From Porphyra umbilicalis (Eukaryota; Rhodophyta; Bangiophyceae; Bangiales; Bangiaceae), in assembly GCA_002049455.2 (NCBI GenBank), contig KV919068.1, positions 28,938 to 92,937 on the forward strand: a DNA stretch of 64,000 bases, read 5' to 3'. Each line of letters begins with the position of its first letter. Positions within the stretch are counted from its first letter, which is position 1. This document shows positions 32,607 to 42,184 of the stretch, one piece after another. The notes below the pieces were generated by a model, which was not told the origin of the DNA, did no database searches, and saw nothing but the letters and a program-made list of their open reading frames with translations. A program made the translations under genes and the position numbers.

Positions 32607-33804
32607 CGTGATGGTGGGGGTGGGTTGGATGTGAGGCGGAGGGGGGGAGGTGCAAAAACGATAAAGGGGAAGGGGGTGTATAGAAGAGGGATCGGGGTGG
32701 CGGGCGGCGGCGTTATCGTGGCTCGGGCGCAGGCGGCGAACTGCGGTCTCGGTCCCCGAGTGCTCTTGTACTGTCGGGCGCCGCGCCCGGGTGCACGAGA
32801 TCGATGCCTCCCAGAGCGATATCTGGGCTAGCCCGCCAGCCTACCAGCGCGGACTCTGGAGGGGGGGGCACGCCGACACGGCAGGGGCCTGGAGCGCAGG
32901 GGGCGATGCGAGGTGCAGCCGCAGCGTCAGCCACCGACCTGCGTGCAAAAGAGGGACATGCAAACCGGTTTGGATGCCGCAGGATGGGGAATTCCGGCGG
33001 TATCCGCCGCCTCTCGCCTGCACCAGTCCCGTGGAGCTGGCATGAAGCGCTCCCCAGGGGCATCTACGAAGACTGCAAATCGTCAGTGATTGCACAGCAG
33101 CAAACTCGATATGCAACGCGCCCCCCCCATCCGGTGCACACACGTGCCGGCGTCGAGCAAGGGGTGTGCCTCCAAGCCCCGTCCAAGACTGCCAACCCGC
33201 CACCAACGTCCGCCGATCGCGCTCGCTGCGGTCGCTGCCAACCCCCCTCCATGCTGGCGCGCCGCCGCTGGTACCGGCGCGGTACGCAGCCGCGTCGTCT
33301 TCCACGTCGATGGTGACGTAGCTATGCGGTGGCAAGCTTTCACCAAAACAACGCAGCAGGGTGGCAGCGCGGCGGCCAACGAAGCGTTCCGATGCGCGTC
33401 GCCCACTGGGGTCACACGGGCACGCGTATGCATACGCGTGCGCATGGGCAGCACGTTGCAGCCAGCAGTGAGCGAGCGTTTCAAAAGGTGCCTGCACCAG
33501 CACAACTTCCTCTTCTCTACAAACTTTGCATGACAGACCAGTGCTCATCTTTGCACATTCACGACTCCAGTCCTCCCAACCAAACGTTCAACACCGAGAC
33601 ACGACCTACGCCCGCCCACGTCCAACGTAGCTCATAGCTCCGACGTGCACACACCCACCAGCCCGCCGGCCCTCGCGCCCCGTCCGACGGGCCGCCAGCC
33701 CGCCTCAACCACCCCCTACGCTCCCCACCCGAGCGGCGCAGGCGTCCCACACCCCCCCCTCACCAAATGTCCCCACTCGCGCGGCTGCCTCCCCCCCCGC
33801 CAAC
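32607..33804. other. Intergenic, no gene recognised
   Basis: It contains the upstream flank of the lumenal-type gene (A-poor, G-rich for the first 100 bp) and the 3' flank of the subtilase-like gene, with a C-run at 33820-33843 just inside that gene. Open frames of 100-235 codons overlap on both strands and carry no motifs. Confidence 0.4.
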
Positions 33805-35796
33805 TCAATCCGCCACGGCACCCCCCCCACCCCCCCCCCCCCCCAAATCTGCCTCCATCACCGCCCGCCGGTGGGCCTCGCGCTGCCGCGCCGCGCGGCG
33901 GGCGCCGACGCCGACGGCGGCCGCCACCACGGCCAGCAGGCCGACGGCGCCCGCCGACAAGGCGACCACTACCGTGCCGCTGACAACGCCCCAGCGGCCG
34001 CCGGCGAGGCGGTCGGGGGGGGGCGTCCCCGCCGCCGCCGCGTCCACGGCAGCGAGGGGGACGGTCGGGGGGGGGGTCCACGACGCCAGCTCCCCGGCCG
34101 TGTCAAAGACGCCCACGGCGGCGCCGCCGCCGCCGACGTCACCGCCAGCGGCCGCGTCGGCGGCGTCGGGCGGCGGCGGGTGGGCGACGCGCAGCCGCAC
34201 GCCGCGGACGGTCGCGCCGAGCGCCCCGACCGCCGCCACCGCGTCGACGCGGGCGGCCACGGTGGCGGCCAAGCCCGCCACGTCGTCGACGCCCATGCGC
34301 GCCGACGGTGCCAACGGTGGGGACGGCGGCGCAGCCGCTTGGCCGTCGACGCCGTCGCTCCCCGCCGCCGCCGCCGCCGCCACCGACGGTGCGTCGTCGG
34401 CCCATGGCACGCGCACAAGCACCCGCACGCCGAGCGCGGCGGGCTGCGTGCGGACCCCCCCGGGTGGCCGACGGCCCACCCCCCCCCCGCCCGCCCCGCA
34501 GCGCGCCGACCACCGCCGCCTCGACGGTCGCGCCGAGGTGCCGCCACGCCGGCAGCGCGTCCAGACCGAGGCGCACCTCCACTTCGAGGAGCCCCTCCCC
34601 GCCGCCGTCGGCGGCGGCGCCACCGCCGCCCTCCGCCTCGCGCAACGCCGCCAACACCGCCACCGCCGCGTCGGCCGACAGGGGCACCCCCGACCGGTAC
34701 CGCAATGACGCCGCGTCGAGCAGCGCCACGGGCGGCGTGCGCACGACCGGCGCCGCGTCGGCGGCGAGGAGCGCCGCCACCGCGTCGGCGGCCAAGCGCG
34801 GGCGGGCGGCGAGGGTGCGGGCGGCCGCCGCGGCGGCGGCGGCGGGGGCCACCTCGGGCGCAGACACCGCGACGGCGTAGGTGGTGCCCTGGTAGGCCGA
34901 CGTGATGTAAGTGCCGGGCGCGAGGAGGTCGGGCGCCGTGCACCCCGGGGGGGGGGAGGGGTGCGCATCACGGACGTCGGTCGGCGCCACGTGGATAATG
35001 GGCGGCAGCGGCGGGGGCGTCACCGCCGTCACCGCCGCCGCTGCCGCCGCGGGCAGGGGCGCACACGCGTCCGTCGGCGCGGGCGCAAAGAGGGCCATGC
35101 CCGGCACCCCCCCTCCCCCTCCCACACCCGCGTCAGCTCCGTGGACACGTTCCCAAGGCACGCCGTGGACACGCCCGGCGGAAGGACGACGACCCCCCCC
35201 CCCCCCCCGACGCGCCTTCCCCCCACTCGCCGCCGCGGCGGCCGCCGCCGCGCGGCGCGCCGCGTCATCAGCCACCCACACGAGCGCCCGCCGCAGCGCC
35301 CCACACGCCACCGCCGCCGGCCGCGTGCCGTCGCACCCCGCCACGGTGACGACCGCGAGCGGCACGCCAGGCGCGACGCCGACGCCCGCCCCGCCAACGA
35401 CACCGGCGGCGAGGGTGCCCCGCGGCACGCACGCGTCGCCGCCGTCGCCGTCGCCGCCGTCGCCGCCGCCGCCGCCCCGCGCGTCGTGCGTGCGCACGGG
35501 GGGCCCCCCCGCAAACGCCTCGTGGTCGGCGTCGACGCCCGTCGACAGCAGGTAGACGGTCGGCAGCGGCGCCGCGGCGGCGGCGGCGGCAGCGGCGGCG
35601 GCAGCGTCAGCGTCGGCGGGCGTGGCGGCCATCAACGCCGACGCGGCGGGCGTCGGCCGCAGGGGTGGCAACGCGGTGTTGCCGTCGAGCGGCAGCCGCG
35701 CCTGGTTGACCCGGTCGACGTGCCAGAGGCGCGGGGGGGGGTCCGCCGCGCCCGTGGGGGCCGTCACGGCGGCGGCGGCGGTGGTGGCGACCGACG

Positions 35797-35831
<35 letters not shown>

Positions 35832-35908
35832 GCCAGGGGAGGGAGGAACACCCACCGACGGGGGCGGGGCGGAGGGGGATGTGGCCGCCGCATAGCTGCG
35901 GCGGGCAT
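33805..35908 (-). CDS. Subtilase-fold (S8, proteinase-K-like) protein lacking catalytic residues, membrane-anchored
   Basis: From the ATG at 35908 a signal sequence (VFLPPLAVAAAA...) leads to LWHVDRVNQARLPLDGN, the typical opening of proteinase-K-like subtilases. The catalytic blocks are all recognisable but changed. The Asp block is TVYLLSTGVDADHEAF (Asp to Ser). The His block is CVPRGTLAAGVVGGAGVGVA in place of HGTHxAG (His to Arg). The Asn/oxyanion block is ALFAPAPTDAC in place of AGN. The Ser block is APGTYITSAYQGTTYAVAVS followed by APEVA in place of GTSMAxPH (Ser to Ala by alignment). The frame through these blocks is continuous. After a frame change near the C-runs at 34456-34488 the chain continues to a C-terminal membrane helix (VVVALSAGAVGLLAVVAAAV) and a short basic tail ending at 33805. 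It is a pseudoprotease, perhaps a binding or chaperone-like surface protein. Confidence 0.72.
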
Positions 35909-38000
35909 CAAACAGAGGCGGCGGGTGAGTGACGGCGCGGCGCGGCGGGGGGACGAACAGGCAGCGTGGAAGACGAGTGGTGGCACGACCGCCGCAAGGG
36001 ACGTCATCCACGTCCGCCCGAGACGGGGATGGTCCACCGCGCAGCGCCCGGTGAACACCCAGCCGCACCCAACGTGGGGTGGTGGGAGCTGCGCCCGCAC
36101 CGGCATAAGGCGCAGCCCGCCCGCATCACGCCGTGTGACCGTGCCGGCCGCGGACGCGGAGTTGCCGAAAAAGTCAGTTGAAAAACAAGCAGATGGATGC
36201 CCCCCACCCTCCCCCCGCCTCCGCTGCTTGTCACACCGCCACGCAGTCCCCCATCATGATGACGACGCAGCGAGCAGCGGGGAGGAACAACGGGGGCCGA
36301 CCAGGGATCTTGGGAGAGGAGATGGATGGCCGCCGGGGCACTGCCGGCCGCCACCCACGCCCGAACACCGCGGTGGGGCTGGCCTGGACAAAGGCGCGGG
36401 GTGGCGGCGGGGCCGCCACGTGGAGCGTTGCCGGTGACCGCGTGACCGACGGTTGGTCTCACAGCCGCCGCAGATTTCTCACGCCATGAAGCGCGAGGTT
36501 GTATTTCAAAAAAAACGCACCCCGTCGATTCGACGTGTAGGTGGGCTACAATCGACGGGGGGGGGGGTCTCAGGGGGCGTGTGGGGGGGGGGGGGGGGGC
36601 GTGCGTGGGGTTTGGGGGGGGTGGGGCTGCTGGGGGCGCCTGGGGGGGGCTGGGGGGGGCTCGGCGGGGGGGTGCGGGGGGGGGCCTGGGGGGGGGGGCT
36701 CTGGGGGGGGGTGCTCTGGGGGGGGCCCTGGTGGGGGGTGCCGTCGGGGCACATTGCGACGAGAAAATTATATCGATTGTGGACTCTGGCGTGCTTGAAT
36801 TTACGACAATGATGCGTGCCCAGGTAACATTTTTGGATATCTCTTGAGGTGACGTAACGGTGGCTGTTTGATGGATGTGAGCGTCACAAGACAGAGTAAG
36901 ACAGCTGGCCCCAGCATGTTCTGACGGGTCACAAACACGGCGCGTGGCGGCGAGGCTGGCCGGCAGCTGCCTGCAGGCGCCGCGCCATCTTGGGTCGGCA
37001 GACAGTATGTTCTGGGTAGGATGGGGTAGGACCAAGGCCGTCAACTCGTAATGTATCCAGGTGACTGGGGGCAGACGCATCAAGACGTCGCGGAGGCAGT
37101 GGGAAGGTGTTGGGCGTGGCGTGGGGATGGGCGCTGCAGGGTGGTAGGTGTCTTGGGGGGGCTGATTCTCAGCGTTGTGTCGTGGGTGTTGCGAAGGCGT
37201 ACACGCCATATGGGGGTCAGTGCTGAGTGGGGAAGAGAACGGCGGCCACTTTCTAAGAGTAGGTGACAGTGATTGCGTAGGCTCAATAGAAGTGGCATGG
37301 GGATTGGGCCCGTGAAAGAGGTGTCGCCGTGGGTGGTGAAGGAGGTGGGGTATGGGGTGGGGGGGGAGGATTTGTACTGAGGTGCAGGTCGAGCATGGTA
37401 CTGGGTGGGGGGGCAGCGCGGTTTGGGTAGGGTGCGAGGTGGAAAACTGGGTGGGGGTGGACGGGATACTGACTGGGCGTGTTACTAGCGACCGGGGCGT
37501 GGTAGCCGAGCGGGCGCGGGGGGTGAAGGTGGCATGTGCTCAAGAATAGCAGATTACACGCTACATCCTGACCACTGCATTCGGTAGATCGCTGACACTG
37601 CTTAGTCCAGTGGATCACACGTCTTTGTGATGACACTGCACAATCCAGTGGAATCCTTGATTGCGCTTCCCTACCTGCCTACAGCGGCTCTCATTGTTTT
37701 TTCAAAGAAAAAACACCATCGCACATCACTCGTGATGTTGTGTGTGCTTCCTGCCCAGCTTCGAAAAGAAAAGGTGCTGTCGGGTACACTTGCTTCACGC
37801 GTTCCTTCACACGTGCAGTCTTGCCCACGTCTGAGATGTGTCGAGCATTTCTGGGCCAAACATGAGTAAAACACAACTTTCTTGGAGAGGATCATTGTTG
37901 GATCACTGAAGGGCGCTGATCACGGCCATGTCGGTCTTTTTCTGCAAAAATGCTTCTTTCATACCGTTTCTGCACTCCAAAGAAACAACAGTCACCAGGC
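35909..38000. other. Intergenic with a G-rich tract
   Basis: 35909-36500 is the upstream flank of the subtilase-like gene, GC-rich and without a motif. At 36519-36561 the sequence GCACCCCGTCGATT and its partner ATCGACGGGG flank a 20-bp loop, then 36551-36745 is nearly pure G on the plus strand with scattered C and T. From 36760 to 38000 the DNA is of ordinary composition with no convincing gene. Confidence 0.45.
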
Positions 38001-39975
38001 GGCGGCGGCGGCATGCAGGCACGGCGGCGGCAGGGGGCGGCGGCGGTGGCGGCTAGGGGATGCGGCCGTGGCAGACAGGGGCGGGGGTGGCAGCAGGCGA
38101 CGGCGGCGGCCGCGGCGGGCGGCCGCGGCGGCATCAAAGGGCGGCCGTGGCAGGGGGCGGCGGCGGCGGCCGCCGGGGGCGGCGTCAACGGCGGCCGGGG
38201 GTGCCAGCGGCGGCGCCCGGTACCAGCTACGGCAGCGGGCGGTGGTAGTGGCGGCAGTAGCCGGGGGCACCGGGCGCACCGGGCGCCGGCGACGGCATGC
38301 AGGGGCGGTGGCGACCGGGGGCGGCGACGGCCGCCGCCGCGGCCGGCGGCTGGGGGCGGCGGCGGCAGCCGCCACGGGCGGCGGCGGCGGCCGCTGGGGG
38401 CGGCGGCGGCAGCCGCCACGGGCAGCGGCGGCGGCCGCTGGGGGCGGCGGCGGCATCCGCCAGGGGCGGCGGCGGCGACGGGTGGTGGCGGCGACGGCAG
38501 GGGGTGGCGGCGGTGGCGGCAGCAGCCGGGGGCGGCGGCGGCAGCGGCCGGGGACGGCGGTAGCAGCAGCCGAGGGTGGCGGCGGCAGCGACCGGGGGCG
38601 GCAGCAGCCGCCGGGAGCGGCGGCAGTGGCCGGGGGCGGCGGCGGCAGCCGCCGGGGGCGGCGGCGGCGGCAGCCGGTGACGGTGAAGGCAGTGGGCGGC
38701 GGCATTGAAGGCAGCGGCTGGGGGCGGCGGCGGCCGGGGGCGGCGGAGGCGGCATGCAGGGGCGGCGGCGGCCTGGGGCAGCCGCGGAGGTGGATGGGGG
38801 CTGCGGCGGTGGCAGTCAAGGGCGGCGGCTGCAGAGGGCGGCGTCGGACACCCCCGAGGCCGGCGGTGGCGACAGCCCGGGGCGGCTACGGGAGCGGCCG
38901 GGAGCGGCGGCGCCGGCGGCCGGTGGCGGCGGCGACGGCGGCCAGGGGCGGCGGCGGCGGCGGCCGGGGGCTGCGGCGGCGGCGGCCTGTGGCGGCGACG
39001 GCAGGGGGCGGCCGCGATGGTGGCAGCGGCCGTGGCGGCGGCAGCGGCCGGGGGCTGCGGTAGCAGCCGCCGGGAGCGGGGCCGGCGGCGGCCGGGGGGC
39101 GGCGGCCGTAGCGGCTGGGGGCGGCGGTGGCGGCGGCCGGCAGTGGCGGCAGCCGGGTGCGGCGACGGTGGCGGTATGGGGCAGCGGCGGCTGCTGCCAG
39201 GGGCGGCGGCGGAGACAGCTGGGAGCGGCGGCGGCGGCGGCCAGGGGCGGGGGCGGCGGCAGGCAGGGGCGGCGGCGGAAGGGGGCGGCGGTGGCGCCGG
39301 TGGCAGCACGAGGTGGCGGCTGCTCCAGGAAGGGGCGGCTGCGGGCGGGGGCGGCGGCTGAGATAGCTGGGAGCGGCGGCTGCGGCGGCCAGGGGCGGAG
39401 GCGACGGCAGGCAGGGGCGGCGGCGGCAGCGGCCGGTGGCGACGGCGGCGGCGACTCGGGGTGGCGGCGGCGGCGGCGGCCGGGGGCGGCGGCGGCGGCA
39501 CCCCGGGGCGGCGGCGGCGCCAGGCCGGGGCTTCGGAGGTCGGGGGCAGCGGCGGCGGTGGCCGGGGGCGGTGGTGGCGGCGGTGTCAGCCGGGGAGGGC
39601 GGCGGGGGCAGACAGGTGGCGGCGGCGGCGGCGCCCAGGCGCGGCGTCGGCCGGGGGCGGCAGCCCGCGGCGGCAGCAGCTGGGGGCGGCGGTGGCCAGG
39701 GGCGGTGGCGAGGGAAGCCAGAGCGGGCGGCGGCGGCACCCGGCGGTGCCGAGAACCGGGGGGCGGCGGCGGCTGGGGGCGGCGGCGGTGGCAGCCGGGG
39801 CGGCGGCGGCGCCAGGAGTGGCCGCGCCGCGGGGGCGGCGGCAGCCAGGGGAACTGGCAGCGGGGGACGGCGGCAGAGGGGGACGGCGGCAACCGCTGCG
39901 GGGGGGGCAGCGAGGTGCAGCGGGAGCCGCCGCGGGGGCGGCGGCAGCCATACATGCGCCGCGGGTAGCGCCCAT
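38000..39975. repeat. 2-kb (GGC)-rich satellite
   Basis: Nearly 2 kb consists of GGCGGC, GGGGGCGGC, GGCAGCCG and GGCGGCCG words in irregular tandem order on the plus strand (for example GGCGGCGGCGGCAGCCGCC). All six frames stay open and would code Ala/Gly/Arg or Pro/Ala/Arg polymers. Without motif or unit regularity it is better called a degenerate trinucleotide satellite than a gene. The G-strand should readily form G-quadruplexes. Confidence 0.75.
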
Positions 39976-40694
39976 ACAGCGGGGGCGGCAGGCATGACGC
40001 TCGGCTCGTGGGACCGCGACGGGGAAATGTGATTCCAGCACTGTGAATGATGTGATGATGCCCAGCTCGCGGGAACGTTGTAACGATCTGTTCTCCAGCC
40101 TCTCGTTGCCATTCCCCTGTGCTGGACTTTCCGTCCGGCAGTGCATTTGAATCCCGACCGCATTCCATCCGGGGCGGGCCGACCGCTGCTGTAAGGGACC
40201 CCCTCCGGTCGCGCGTACTGAGGCGACTTGATTGTGATTTGCTTTGAACTACAGTGCTCTGAGGAGCTGCAAACGGCCCACACGACGATTTTTCCTTACA
40301 CAATCGACGGGGTGCCCTTCTGGATGAGATACTACATGTGAAGCGCGGCCACAGGAATGCATGCAAGGCGCGCGAAAGTCCGTGCAAAGGCGTCGTCGAA
40401 TTTGGTGCCGGTGACCTGCCCGGCAGGTCGGCTCGGTCTCGGTCTCCGCCTCTGCGCCGCCCCCGACTCCGCCCCAGTCTCTTTGCAACTGGCAGCGCTC
40501 CCCGCCCCCCCACGGTCTCGCCACCGTCATTGACGCCCCCATCCTCCCCGTCACGTCCCCCGCCACTTCCCCCCCCCCATCGACGCATGACTGGGGAGGC
40601 CACCTGGCTCCTCTCTGCCGCGCAGCGCACCCCCCTTTGGTCCGCCGGTGGCCGGCCGCCCCCCCCTCGCGTGGGTGCTCCCCCCCCCTCCACC
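39976..40694. other. Upstream region of the glutaredoxin gene
   Basis: Ordinary composition up to about 40330, then C-rich towards the start codon. AATCGACGGGGTGC at 40301-40314 is the exact inverted copy of GCACCCCGTCGATT at 36520-36533. An open frame from 40338 continues into the glutaredoxin frame but is Pro/Ser-rich and is probably 5' UTR. Confidence 0.4.
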
Positions 40695-41477
40695 ATGGAC
40701 CTCCCCGCGCCCGCGAGTTCCCGCCGCCCCACCGCCCTCCGCAAGCCGTCACCACTGCCCCTCCTCCTCATCGTCGTGACCGTTGCGCTGGTCGTGGCGG
40801 GCTACCACCACCTCTCCACCCGCGTCGCGTTGCGCGCAGTGGCGGTGCCGACCGCGGCGGGCGCCCCCGACGGCAGCGGCGAAGGCGCCCCCCCGGCGCC
40901 CCCCGTGTCGGCCGAGCTAGTCGCCGCCGTCGCGGGCGCCGCCTCGGAGGCGGTTGTCGACCCGGCCGCCGCCGGCGGTCCACCCGACCAAATCGGGTCG
41001 GCGCCGCCGGCGGCGGCGCCCATTGCCCCCGCCGGCGCCATTGCGGCGGTCACGGCGGCGGGGGGTGGGGCCGCCCCCCCCTCTGGCGACGCGGCGGCGG
41101 CGGTCGCGGCGGCGGCAGCCATCCCCCCCCCCGGCGGGGACCCCGCCGCGATCGTGCGGTCGCTCGTCGCGTCCCACCCCGTGCTCATCTTTTCCAAGAG
41201 CTACTGCCCCTACTCGGCGCGGGCCAAGGCGGCGCTCGCAGAGGCGGCGGCGCCGGGTGCGCCGCCGGCGACGGTGGTGGAGCTCGACCTGAGGGAGGAT
41301 GGGGCCGCGTTGCAGGCGGCGCTGGAGGCGGCAACGGGGCGCTCGACGGTGCCGAATGTGTTTGTGGGTGGGCACCCGGTGGGGGGGAGTGACGAGGTTG
41401 CCGCCCTGGCGGCCGAGGGGAAGCTGGAGGGGCTGCTCCGCGAGGCGCCGGCGCAGTTGGTGGCCAAGATTGCGTAG
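40695..41477 (+). CDS. Membrane-anchored CPYS glutaredoxin
   Basis: A thiol-disulfide oxidoreductase of 260 aa from the ATG at 40695 (CCACCATGG). A short basic N-terminus is followed by one membrane helix, PLLLIVVTVALVVAGY (about 20-36). An Ala/Pro/Gly linker of about 110 residues comes next, then a C-terminal glutaredoxin domain (about 150-260): VLIFSKSYCPYSARAK with the dithiol site Cys171-Pro-Tyr-Ser, the cis-Pro motif STVPNVFVGG (about 217-226) and the glutathione-binding GGSDEV. The second active-site position is Ser, so the protein is monothiol-like at the second residue, as in several CPYS plant glutaredoxins. The layout resembles the Golgi/ER-anchored yeast Grx6/Grx7. An open frame upstream to 40338 lacks support. 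Location in the secretory pathway is inferred from the uncleaved helix. Confidence 0.9.
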   Translation: MDLPAPASSRRPTALRKPSPLPLLLIVVTVALVVAGYHHLSTRVALRAVAVPTAAGAPDGSGEGAPPAPPVSAELVAAVAGAASEAVVDPAAAGGPPDQIGSAPPAAAPIAPAGAIAAVTAAGGGAAPPSGDAAAAVAAAAAIPPPGGDPAAIVRSLVASHPVLIFSKSYCPYSARAKAALAEAAAPGAPPATVVELDLREDGAALQAALEAATGRSTVPNVFVGGHPVGGSDEVAALAAEGKLEGLLREAPAQLVAKIA

Positions 41478-42184
41478 GGGGCGGCGGTCCATGGTTGGGG
41501 GCAGGGGGTCTGAGGGGCGGCGCGCAAAGGCGGTGAGGCGGAGATTGGTTTCTTCTTGAAATGTACCTATTTGCAGACACTACAGGCTCCTCTTTGTTGG
41601 TGGCTGTGTAATACATGGCGTAACGCCCGACGGCACCCTACCGCACTCTACCGCGCGCTAGTGGTGGTCGTGGTGACGCTGCAGCGCGGATCGCCCGTGG
41701 AGTCGGGGCTCGGGGCGACGCAGCACGCAGCGTGAGCCGTCTGCGACTCCCGGCGGGCGGTCCACTTTGGCACCCCAAAATATCTCGACTGGTCGAATCT
41801 CAACGGCACGCTGAGCGCGACCCAACGGCCGCCCGCGCGTGGCTCACCGGAGGTGCAAGAAACCCAACTTCCAACACGCGCTCGGAGCTGGGCGCCGCGC
41901 GCTTGATCCCGCCGCCCGCCCCTGACGCCCGTGCGACAGACGCAACCTCCCGCCGCCGTGTGGCGGCAGCGTCCTCGGCCGCGGCGGGCCCCAGCGGTTC
42001 CGCACCCCAACGCTGGTTTATTCCCCGGCCGGCCGCTGCCCCCACTGGGCGGCATCGGCGTCCATCCATCCATCCCCGACCGCCACCTGCCTTTCCTGTC
42101 TGCTCCCCCCCCCCCCCCCACATCCACCATCCATTCCTCTCACCCCATCCCACTGCTCCCCCCAGACTCCCTCTGGCCGTCGTC
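41478..42184. other. Intergenic upstream of the W-R-repeat gene
   Basis: Mixed composition; no gene seen. TCCATCCATCCATCCCC and a C13 run (about 42107-42119) lie close to the start at 42185. The open frames on both strands are not protein-like. Confidence 0.4.

Noticed and set aside
33805-35908. Loss of the subtilase triad as a frameshift artefact
   Set aside because: The frame is continuous through the Asp, His and Ser blocks and flanking family residues align on both sides, so the substitutions are real in this sequence.
37882-39968. Gly/Ala/Arg-rich proteins of about 400 codons in the GGC satellite
   Set aside because: The frames overlap in every register and exist only because the DNA has no T- or A-rich stops.
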